From: Lentisphaeria bacterium | GTDB taxonomy: Bacteria > Verrucomicrobiota > Lentisphaeria > Victivallales > UBA1829 | Direction: 5' to 3' | NCBI GenBank assembly: GCA_017504325.1 | Contig: JAFVRL010000087.1 | Location: forward strand, 1-5,560 | Length of the DNA: 5,560 bases | Shown here: piece after piece, positions 1 through 5,220 of the stretch | Numbering within the stretch: the stretch's first letter is position 1 | Layout of the letters: every line of letters begins with the position of its first letter | Made by a program: the position numbers and the translations under genes | The notes under the pieces: generated by a model | The model's input: only the letters and a program-made list of their open reading frames with translations | What the model was told of the DNA's origin: nothing | Database searches by the model: none

Positions 1-592
1 CGGTCTTTGTGACAAAATTCATCACCGCTGACGGCAGTCTGAAGGGCTGCAGCAGATAGAGAACTGCGGCAATGACTGCAATACTGTTGGCAGACACAAG
101 GGTGCGCAGCATCCTTTTTACATCATTGCCCGCCATTACAGCTATACCGATGGTCCATTGCCCGAATGTGGAGCCAACGCTCCAAAGAAGAAGAGCTGCT
201 GTGGTTTTTCCTCCCCAGATATATCCCACAACGATAAGGGGCAGATAAAGATAATTATTGACTACTGCCATGTGAAGAAAGGTTGCTTTCCGTTTTTCTG
301 AATCATTCCGTAATATTGCCAGAAGAAGGTAGCCGAGAATACAATGCAGGATCATCATGGCAAAACCCAGTACAGGATAGATCCATGCGGTGGAAAGATC
401 CTCTTTTGTGAAATTGCCTGCCACACTGGAAAAGATGAGAAACGGAGTAAGTACATTGATGGCAAAACTGCTCATGCCTTTGATGGAATCTTTATCCAGC
501 ATTTTTCTCATAACGATAAATGCTCCGATACCGAAAAAGGCAAATGTTTCCAGTACGGCAAGGATGACTTTCAGGAAAATATCACTGTTCAT
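1..592 (-). CDS. AEC (auxin efflux carrier) family transporter, N-terminal part
   Basis: This is the first 197 residues of an integral membrane protein that continues beyond the low-coordinate edge of the window. The translation starts MNSDIFLKVILAVLETFAFF and shows about six hydrophobic segments, near residues 5-28, 40-58, 68-94, 107-127, 131-154 and 164-183. Two stretches fit the AEC/BART pattern: INVLTPFLIFSSV (45-57), with a proline inside a helix, and VVNNYLYLPLIVVG (110-123), matching the family's Asn...Leu-Pro-Leu helix. AEC proteins usually have about 300-320 residues and ten helices, so roughly two thirds is present. Known members move organic anions such as malate or malonate, or plant auxin; the substrate here cannot be read. 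The start is the first ATG of the frame and gives a normal family N-terminus, but the ribosome site is weak (a GGA about 10 bases upstream). The preceding terminator suggests a separate transcription unit. The family call is fairly sure; the substrate is unknown. Confidence 0.85.
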   Translation of the reverse strand, partial: MNSDIFLKVILAVLETFAFFGIGAFIVMRKMLDKDSIKGMSSFAINVLTPFLIFSSVAGNFTKEDLSTAWIYPVLGFAMMILHCILGYLLLAILRNDSEKRKATFLHMAVVNNYLYLPLIVVGYIWGGKTTAALLLWSVGSTFGQWTIGIAVMAGNDVKRMLRTLVSANSIAVIAAVLYLLQPFRLPSAVMNFVTKT

Positions 593-612
593 TTTATTTT
601 TATCCAGTCTCT

Positions 613-639
613 ATATACAGGGGTTGAAAAATATACAGG
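613..639. repeat. Short direct repeat ATATACAGG upstream of the AEC gene
   Basis: ATATACAGG occurs at 613-621 and again at 631-639, in the same orientation and 18 bases apart start to start. The repeat lies 21-47 bases upstream of the AEC start codon (on the minus strand it reads CCTGTATAT). The position would suit a regulator or promoter element, but the copies are short and AT-rich, and I find no convincing -35/-10 pair around them. Confidence 0.3.
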
Positions 640-700
640 AGATTTAAAATACACCGGAAATTTTTTTTTACAAGTCTTCATACAATATTTTTATCAGGCT

Positions 701-748
701 GAAAAAATGAAAGGAAGAAGGTTCTGTCAGAAGAACCTTTCTTCCTTT
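701..748 (-). terminator. Intrinsic terminator after the lactonase gene
   Basis: On the minus strand, 23 bases after the lactonase stop codon, a long inverted repeat (arms 748-732 and 725-710) forms a stem of about 16 bp with one bulged A and a 6-base loop. It is followed by CATTTTTTC. The inner part GGTTCT/AGAACC is perfect and the outer part pairs AAAGGAAG with CTTCCTTT. The stem plus T tract fits a Rho-independent terminator that ends the binding-protein/lactonase unit before the AEC gene. Confidence 0.75.
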
Positions 749-771
749 CTGATGATATTCCTGTTTCCTTA

Positions 772-1818
772 TCAGAATATGAGACAGAGGGATCCCGGAC
801 AGGATCGTACGGTTCTCAATGCCCCCACTTCCATTTTTTCCGCATCATAGGGGAAAAATACTGTCTGATGGGTAAATTCATGGCATACACCGATCATTGT
901 ACCTCCGGGAAGAAAATTCATGTCCCGGGGACTGGAGCCGCAGGAGGGAATGATCTCCCGCAAAACAGGTGTATGATCTTCTTTTACCTCAAAACAGGCA
1001 AAGGATTCATGGCCTCTGTTAGTGGCTATAAGCAGTTTTTCATCCGGGGAAAAACGGATGGCGGATGCTTTACTGAACCGTTTGAAGTCGGAAGGAATGG
1101 TACTTATATTGGCTGTACGCACAAGCGTACCGTCTTTATAGATCAGGGTGGAAAGGGTATTGCCCAATTCATTGAGAAGATAGGCGTGGATGCCGTCTTT
1201 GGCAAAAACAAGATGTCTGGGGCCTTCACCGGGAGTTTCTTTATACTCAAAGGAAGGAGTGCTGTCAATACCTTTGCCGGGAGTATAGGAATAGAGAAAA
1301 ACACTGTCTGTGCCAAGATCCACCACGCAGAGATACTTTCCATCGGGAGTAAATACTGTGCAATGGGCGTGAGCGTGTTCCTGTCTCGGTTTGGCTGGAC
1401 CAAGTACCCCTTTATCTTCAATGACTCTTCCTTCTCCTTCAAAAATGCCGTCTTTCAACTTGAATTCTGTGCATGTGCCTGTCACATAGTTCGCACAATA
1501 AAGAAACTCGTCATCCGGGGAGGTGGTAAGATGGCAGGATGAGATCCCTTTTGTAGCGGCTTTTGCCAGAAATCTCAAAACTTTTCCCTCTTCCTCCACG
1601 GCAAAAACTGCGGCATAACCGTTTCTGTCTTTTTCCGCTCCCACCACATAGAAAAATCTTCTGTCACGGGAAAATGCCATATAGGAAGGTCTTTCCATGG
1701 GAATAAAGGAGACCATTACAGGAAAATCGTCTGCCTCCATATTTTCAGAAGAGAAGATCTGGATACCGCCGCCCTCTTCCCGGATCGCGTTTGCTGCACA
1801 GTAGAAATATTTTTCCAT
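772..1818 (-). CDS. Lactonase family beta-propeller protein (6-phosphogluconolactonase-like)
   Basis: The 348-residue protein is a seven-bladed beta-propeller of the Lactonase family (PF10282, the YbhE/Pgl type), usually about 330-390 residues. Blade-like repeats are seen as PSYMAFSRDRRFFYVV (44-59), CHLTTSPDDEFLYCANY (95-111), HAHCTVFTPDGKYLCVVDLG (150-169), GPRHLVFAKDGIHAYLLNEL (199-218), ASAIRFSPDEKLLIATNRG (251-269) and SPRDMNFLPGG (296-306). Proven members hydrolyse 6-phosphogluconolactone to 6-phosphogluconate in the oxidative pentose phosphate pathway; many relatives are uncharacterised and may act on other sugar lactones. No signal peptide is seen, so it is probably cytoplasmic. A longer frame from an ATG at 1872 would overlap the upstream gene; the start at 1818 is preferred because AAGGAG stands 9 bases upstream and the family N-terminus (MEKYFYCAANA) begins there. 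It follows the binding-protein gene by 16 bp, so they are probably cotranscribed. The fold is sure; the exact substrate is not. Confidence 0.88.
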   Translation of the reverse strand: MEKYFYCAANAIREEGGGIQIFSSENMEADDFPVMVSFIPMERPSYMAFSRDRRFFYVVGAEKDRNGYAAVFAVEEEGKVLRFLAKAATKGISSCHLTTSPDDEFLYCANYVTGTCTEFKLKDGIFEGEGRVIEDKGVLGPAKPRQEHAHAHCTVFTPDGKYLCVVDLGTDSVFLYSYTPGKGIDSTPSFEYKETPGEGPRHLVFAKDGIHAYLLNELGNTLSTLIYKDGTLVRTANISTIPSDFKRFSKASAIRFSPDEKLLIATNRGHESFACFEVKEDHTPVLREIIPSCGSSPRDMNFLPGGTMIGVCHEFTHQTVFFPYDAEKMEVGALRTVRSCPGSLCLIF

Positions 1819-1827
1819 AATCAAAAT

Positions 1828-1833
1828 CTCCTT
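1828..1833 (-). promoter_or_regulatory. Ribosome binding site that sets the lactonase start
   Basis: AAGGAG on the minus strand, 9 bases before the ATG at 1818. It sits directly after the stop codon of the binding-protein gene (TGA at 1837-1835). It favours the 348-residue form over an 18-residue longer frame from 1872, whose extra residues (MLPGIISPHPFTDKEILI) come from sequence overlapping the upstream coding region. Confidence 0.8.
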
Positions 1834-1834
1834 A

Positions 1835-2806
1835 TCAGTAAATGGATGCGGGGAAATAATACCGGGAAGCATTTTCTTTCAGTACGATACGGGAGGGAAT
1901 GATGATCTCTTTCTTTCCTTCCTGAGTCTTACCGCCGTTCCGCAAGCCTGTGAGAGCCGCCTCAATACCGGTGGAGATCATTGCCGGAGAGTAGGTAACT
2001 GTAGCTTTAACAAGAGGATCATTATCCATGATCATTTTTACCGTACCTTTTGCTCCGCCTCCGCCCACAAAGAACTTCACATCTTTTCTCTTTGATTCTT
2101 TATAGGCTTTCAATGCTCCGGTAAGAACATCGTCATCCCCTGCCCAGACCGCATCGATCTGCGGATGTTTCTGCAAATAATTTTCCATAAGGAGCAAGCC
2201 TTTCTCCGTATTCCAGTGGGCAGGCTGGGAATCTATGATCTTTATACCGGGGAATTTTTCAGCAATGACCTTTTTGAAGGTTCCGGCTCTGTCTGTATTG
2301 ATAGGGCATTGCGTCCCTTCCATGACAACGATCTTTCCTTTGCCGTTCAGAAGTTTGCCTACAGCTTCCGCAGCAGCTGCTCCGAAACTTTTATTATCGC
2401 CATTGACAAATACATCCTGGATATTTTTATCCAGAGGGTTGGAGACGATGACCAGATATACCCCCTGTTTTCTGGCTCTTTCACATACAGCCGTAAGGGG
2501 ACCGGGTTCCTGACTCATCACCACAAGAGCTTTCACATTCCGGGCAAGCATATTTTCGATCCGGTCAACCTGATCGGCGGAATTTTCCCCGGAGGCAATA
2601 AGGATCTCTACATCTTTATTTTTTTCTTCCAATTCTTTTTTACTTTTTTCCGCGTTCCAGACTACTCCGCCTGCCCAGCCGTGGGTCGCCGCAGGGATGC
2701 ATACACCTATTTTCATCTTTTTGCTGTTGGCATCGGAACAGGAGGAAAGAAACAGTGTGCCGGATATAAAGATCAGACCGGCAATAAAGGAAAAGATTGT
2801 CTTCAT
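1835..2806 (-). CDS. Sugar-type ABC transporter substrate-binding lipoprotein
   Basis: The 323-residue protein is a periplasmic binding protein of the ribose/galactose-binding type (Peripla_BP_4, PF13407). The N-terminus is a lipoprotein signal: Lys2, a hydrophobic stretch (4-20) and a lipobox LSSC with the lipidated Cys at 23, so it should be membrane-anchored outside the cytoplasm. The mature part starts with KIGVCIPAATHGWAGGVV (32-49), followed by family landmarks: DQVDRIENMLARNVKALVV (78-96), VNGDNKSFGAAAAEA (134-148), NTDRAGTF (170-177, the usual sugar-contacting Arg), AVWAGDDDVLTGALKA (219-234) and VTYSPAMISTGIEAA (270-284). It would deliver a monosaccharide or related compound to an ABC importer, but no permease or ATPase gene lies on either side. 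GGGGA stands 8 bases before the start. The upstream neighbour argF is separated by a terminator; the lactonase follows 16 bp downstream, hinting at a sugar or sugar-acid ligand. The identity of the ligand is unknown. Confidence 0.9.
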   Translation of the reverse strand: MKTIFSFIAGLIFISGTLFLSSCSDANSKKMKIGVCIPAATHGWAGGVVWNAEKSKKELEEKNKDVEILIASGENSADQVDRIENMLARNVKALVVMSQEPGPLTAVCERARKQGVYLVIVSNPLDKNIQDVFVNGDNKSFGAAAAEAVGKLLNGKGKIVVMEGTQCPINTDRAGTFKKVIAEKFPGIKIIDSQPAHWNTEKGLLLMENYLQKHPQIDAVWAGDDDVLTGALKAYKESKRKDVKFFVGGGGAKGTVKMIMDNDPLVKATVTYSPAMISTGIEAALTGLRNGGKTQEGKKEIIIPSRIVLKENASRYYFPASIY

Positions 2807-2827
2807 TTTACAGTTCCCCGTATGGAT

Positions 2828-2857
2828 AAAAAAAATCCGGCAGAACGTTCTGCCGGA
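2828..2857 (-). terminator. Intrinsic terminator after argF (perfect palindrome)
   Basis: A perfect 22-base palindrome at 2836-2857 (arm TCCGGCAGAAC and its exact complement) begins 9 bases past the argF stop codon. On the minus strand it is followed by eight T residues. It would fold as a GC-rich stem of about 9 bp with an ACGT loop, a standard Rho-independent terminator for the argD-argF unit. It fills most of the 60-bp gap before the binding-protein gene. Confidence 0.88.
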
Positions 2858-2866
2858 AAAAGGTTT

Positions 2867-3775
2867 TTACTTGATAAGCAGACTCATGATCGCCTTCTGC
2901 ACATGCAGACGATTTTCCGCCTGATCGAATACGATGGAGGCGGGGGAATCCATCACATCATCTGTGATCTCGTCTCCTCTGTGTGCAGGCAGACAATGCA
3001 GTACCTTCACATCCTTCTTGCCCATTTTCAGGGTATCCATGTTGAGCTGGTAGGGTTTGAGGATCCGCATACGCTCGGCGGATTCCTTTTCAAAACCCAT
3101 GCTCACCCATACATCGGTATAAACAAAGTCGGCACCGTCCATGGCTTCTTTGAGAGAAGTTGTCCAGGAGGCGGAACCGGGACCAATGTTCATATCCATG
3201 ATGTCTTTTCTGGGAGCGTACTCTTCAGGGGAGGCAATGGTCATGGTGACACCGGAAAGTTTGCTTGCCAGCATAAGGGAGTTTGCCATATTGCTTGCAC
3301 CGTCACCGATATATGCCATTTTCACTTTGGAAAGGTCACCGGCATATTCATACATGGTGAAAATATCTGTCAAAGCCTGGCAGGGGTGGAAATCATCAGT
3401 CAGAGCATTGATGACCGGGATCTTTGCATTGGCGGCAAGACCTTCCACATCACTCTGTTTGAAGGTACGGATGACGATAGCGGAAAGGTAGCGTTCCAGT
3501 ACATGTGCTGTATCAGGAATACTTTCGCCTCTGCCCATCTGGGTCATGCCCTGATCCAGGATCACAGCGTGACCGCCCAGTTCCGTTATACCAACTTCAA
3601 AAGATACTCTTGTACGGGTGGAGGATTTTGCGAAGATGACGCCCACGCTTTTCCCTTCCAGGGGACGGGGCTGATTGCCTTTGCCTCTTCCTTTTTTCAG
3701 ACTTGCGGAAAGATCAAAGATGGTGGAAATATCCTCTGTATTGAGGTCCAGACAGGAAAGCAGATCTTTGTTCAT
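2867..3775 (-). CDS. argF: Ornithine carbamoyltransferase
   Basis: The 302-residue protein transfers the carbamoyl group of carbamoyl phosphate to ornithine, giving citrulline in cytoplasmic arginine biosynthesis. The carbamoyl-phosphate domain carries STRTR (52-56), GRGES (81-85), IRTF (102-105) and HPCQ (130-133). The ornithine domain carries GDGASNMANS (157-166), DVWVSMG (221-227, the SMG ornithine loop) and HCLPAHRG (260-267) with the catalytic Cys at 261. The DVWxSMG and HCLPAHRG wording indicates true ornithine transcarbamylase, rather than the acetyl- or succinyl-ornithine types or aspartate transcarbamylase. The length is normal and no key residue is missing. The start at 3775 gives the usual N-terminus (MNKDLLSCLDL), although its ribosome site is poor (GAAAG about 6 bases upstream). 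It follows argD by 30 bp with no terminator between, so both are probably on one transcript. By context it should be the biosynthetic rather than the catabolic enzyme; no arcA or arcC gene is nearby. Confidence 0.97.
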   Translation of the reverse strand: MNKDLLSCLDLNTEDISTIFDLSASLKKGRGKGNQPRPLEGKSVGVIFAKSSTRTRVSFEVGITELGGHAVILDQGMTQMGRGESIPDTAHVLERYLSAIVIRTFKQSDVEGLAANAKIPVINALTDDFHPCQALTDIFTMYEYAGDLSKVKMAYIGDGASNMANSLMLASKLSGVTMTIASPEEYAPRKDIMDMNIGPGSASWTTSLKEAMDGADFVYTDVWVSMGFEKESAERMRILKPYQLNMDTLKMGKKDVKVLHCLPAHRGDEITDDVMDSPASIVFDQAENRLHVQKAIMSLLIK

Positions 3776-3805
3776 TTTTTACTTTCTTTTTTGTGAGTTA
3801 TCTGT

Positions 3806-5011
3806 TTATTTGTTTTTTGCGGCGTCTTCGGCAAAGACCTCTTCCATAAGTTCTATTGCTCTTTGGCAATCAGCCATACTTACATTGAGAGGCGGTACAA
3901 GCCGCAGTACATTTTCCCCGGCAGACAAAGCAAGCATCCCTTTTTCCCGCAAGGCGGCGCAATAGGGGGTGGCGGGACCGGTAAGGACGGCTCCAACCAT
4001 CAATCCTTTACCTCTTACGGATTGGATCTGCGGGTATTTTTCTTTCATGGCATTGAGTTTATCTATAAGGAATTTGGAAGTAACTTTCACATTTTCCAGA
4101 ATATTCTCTCTGTCGTATGTATCAATGACCGCACAGGCGGCGGCACAGGCAAGGGCAGTACCGCCGAAGGTGCTGGCATGAGTTCCCGGAGTAAGAATAT
4201 GGGAATATTTCTGTGATGCAAGGACAGCACCGATGGGGAATCCATTGCCCAGAGCTTTTGCCATGGAGAGGGCATCAGGCATTACGCCATAGTTCTGCCA
4301 TGCAAAGAATGTTCCGGTTCTTCCCATACCGCACTGGACTTCATCAAAGAGAAGGAGCATATCATTTTCGTTGCAAAGTTCACGTACTTTTCTGATGAAT
4401 TCCGGATCTGCGGGAATGATCCCGCCTTCGCCCTGTACCGGCTCCATAAGGACAGCGGCAGTTTTATCGCTGACAAGAGCTTTTACAGATTCAAAATCAT
4501 TGAAGGTGGCAAATTTGAATCCGGGCATATCGGGAGCAAACCCTTTTCTGTATTTACTTCTGCCGGTGGCGGCGAGAGTGGCAAGGGTTCGCCCGTGGAA
4601 GGAATCATTCATGGCAATGATCTCAAATCTGCCTTTTTCAGAACCCGCTTTACGGGCAAGTTTGATCAAACCTTCATTGGCTTCCGCTCCGCTGTTGCAG
4701 AAAAAGCATGTGCCGTCAAAGCCGTGTTCAATAAGTTTCTGTGCAAGACGGGGTTGTACTTCATTCATGTAAAGATTGGATACATGAACCAGTTTTTCCG
4801 CCTGTTCCCTGATGGCGGCTGTTACGGCAGGATGACAATGGCCCAGACTGCATACGGCAATGCCTGCGGCAAAATCCAGATAATCATTGCCCGCAGAGTC
4901 ATATACATGGGATCCCTGTCCCCTGACAAAAACAATATCCGCTTTGGGATAGGTCTGCATTACATACTTGTCATAAAGACTGCTTGTTTTTTCATAAACG
5001 GGATCGCTCAT
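3806..5011 (-). CDS. argD: Acetylornithine aminotransferase
   Basis: The 401-residue class III pyridoxal-phosphate aminotransferase converts N-acetylglutamate semialdehyde and glutamate to N-acetylornithine and 2-oxoglutarate in arginine biosynthesis, in the cytoplasm. Visible motifs are DFAAGIAVCSLGHCHP (46-61), CNSGAEANE (105-113, phosphate/cofactor loop), SFHGRT (137-142), EPVQGEGG (190-197), LFDEVQCGMGRTG (221-233, with the Asp that binds the pyridine nitrogen) and MAKALGNGFPIGA (250-262) with the cofactor lysine at 252, then THASTFGG (277-284). Length and motif order match ArgD; related ornithine and 4-aminobutyrate aminotransferases are less likely because argF follows directly. GAGGAG lies 6 bases before the ATG. 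A strong promoter lies 75-105 bases upstream, with an inverted repeat and leader hairpin that may regulate the pair. The other arginine genes (argC, argJ, argB, argG, argH) are not in the window. Confidence 0.96.
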   Translation of the reverse strand: MSDPVYEKTSSLYDKYVMQTYPKADIVFVRGQGSHVYDSAGNDYLDFAAGIAVCSLGHCHPAVTAAIREQAEKLVHVSNLYMNEVQPRLAQKLIEHGFDGTCFFCNSGAEANEGLIKLARKAGSEKGRFEIIAMNDSFHGRTLATLAATGRSKYRKGFAPDMPGFKFATFNDFESVKALVSDKTAAVLMEPVQGEGGIIPADPEFIRKVRELCNENDMLLLFDEVQCGMGRTGTFFAWQNYGVMPDALSMAKALGNGFPIGAVLASQKYSHILTPGTHASTFGGTALACAAACAVIDTYDRENILENVKVTSKFLIDKLNAMKEKYPQIQSVRGKGLMVGAVLTGPATPYCAALREKGMLALSAGENVLRLVPPLNVSMADCQRAIELMEEVFAEDAAKNK

Positions 5012-5038
5012 AATCCACTCCTCTTTATATTCTTTTTT

Positions 5039-5058
5039 CCGGAAAAGTCTGTTTCCGG
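5039..5058 (-). promoter_or_regulatory. Hairpin in the argD 5' leader
   Basis: CCGGAAA and TTTCCGG form a 7-bp stem with a 6-base loop, about 27 bases before the argD start codon. It lies inside the transcript expected from the promoter at 5087-5114. On the minus strand it is followed by A residues rather than T residues, so it is not a terminator. It could be a DNA operator or an RNA structure in the leader. CCGGAAAA occurs again at 5101-5108, in the promoter spacer. Confidence 0.4.
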
Positions 5059-5062
5059 TTCT

Positions 5063-5093
5063 GTATATTATATAAAAGAAAAAGTTAATATAC
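5063..5093. promoter_or_regulatory. Inverted repeat over the argD -10 box, candidate operator
   Basis: GTATATTA at 5063-5070 and its exact complement TAATATAC at 5086-5093 are separated by 15 bases, about 23 bp centre to centre (roughly two helix turns). One arm covers the -10 hexamer of the argD promoter and the other lies about 10-17 bases past the likely transcription start. That geometry suits a dimeric repressor. The arms do not match the usual ArgR box closely, and the AT-rich composition makes chance pairing possible. Confidence 0.4.
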
Positions 5094-5114
5094 TCTATTG
5101 CCGGAAAATGTCAA
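5087..5114 (-). promoter_or_regulatory. Sigma70-type promoter of argD-argF
   Basis: On the minus strand a perfect -35 box TTGACA (5114-5109) is followed after 16 bases by TATATT (5092-5087), five of six matches to the -10 consensus. The start of transcription would fall near 5080, giving a leader of about 70 bases before argD. Directly upstream of the -35 lies a T-rich pyrimidine tract that could act like an UP element. A TATAAT further downstream (5074-5069) has no good -35 partner. Confidence 0.75.
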
Positions 5115-5117
5115 ATC

Positions 5118-5170
5118 AAAAGAGAAAAAAAAGGGAAGAAAAGAAGAAAAAAGAGAAAAAAAGGGGAGGA
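5118..5170. other. Uninterrupted 53-base purine/pyrimidine tract
   Basis: From 5118 to 5170 the plus strand contains only A and G, mostly runs of A broken by G or GG, so the minus strand is all C and T. It lies between the terminator hairpin of the upstream gene and the argD promoter. It may serve both as the U-rich tail of that terminator and as a bent or UP-like element for the promoter. No reading frame of interest lies in it. Confidence 0.6.
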
Positions 5171-5197
5171 CGGGAGAATAGGAAGACTATTCCCCCG
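5171..5197 (-). terminator. Terminator hairpin of the unrecognised upstream gene
   Basis: On the minus strand CGGGGGAATAG (5197-5187) pairs with CTATTCTCCCG (5181-5171), an 11-bp stem with one G-U pair and a 5-base loop. It is followed by TCCTCCCC and then seven T residues and more pyrimidines. The T tract begins 8 bases after the stem, a little far for a classical terminator, but the stem strength and position just after a stop codon (5221) support one. Confidence 0.6.
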
Positions 5198-5202
5198 GTT
5201 CC

Positions 5203-5220
5203 AACTGTATTTTTACAGTT
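5203..5220. other. Small hairpin just after the stop codon of the upstream gene
   Basis: AACTGTA (5203-5209) and TACAGTT (5214-5220) form a perfect 7-bp stem with a 4-base loop, touching the TAA stop codon of the partial gene. It is not followed by T residues on the minus strand. It probably protects the 3' end or adds to the terminator that follows; on the plus strand it is followed by TTATT, a poor terminator signal. Confidence 0.35.

Noticed and set aside
344..850. A 168-codon plus-strand frame over the AEC start and its upstream gap
   Set aside because: It runs through the AEC coding region, the lactonase terminator and the end of the lactonase gene in antisense; the translation shows no domain.
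868..1542. A 224-codon plus-strand frame opposite the lactonase gene
   Set aside because: It lies wholly antisense to a clear beta-propeller gene, has no plausible protein features and no ribosome site.
1819..1872. An upstream start for the lactonase giving an 18-residue extension
   Set aside because: The extension overlaps the upstream coding region and lacks family likeness, whereas AAGGAG is well placed for the start at 1818.
2836..2857. A LexA-like operator (GAAC...GTTC core) in the palindrome after argF
   Set aside because: The palindrome directly follows the argF stop and is followed by eight T residues on the transcribed strand, so an intrinsic terminator explains it fully.
2165..3796. 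A 543-codon open frame on the plus strand, opposite argF and the binding-protein gene
   Set aside because: It is antisense to two well-recognised genes and crosses their terminator. Its translation is rich in His, Cys, Phe and Gly with no family resemblance, typical of the shadow of a real gene.
5012..5110. A riboswitch or arginine attenuator in the argD leader
   Set aside because: The leader is only about 70 bases and contains one short hairpin without a T tract; no leader peptide with arginine codons and no known riboswitch core can be seen.
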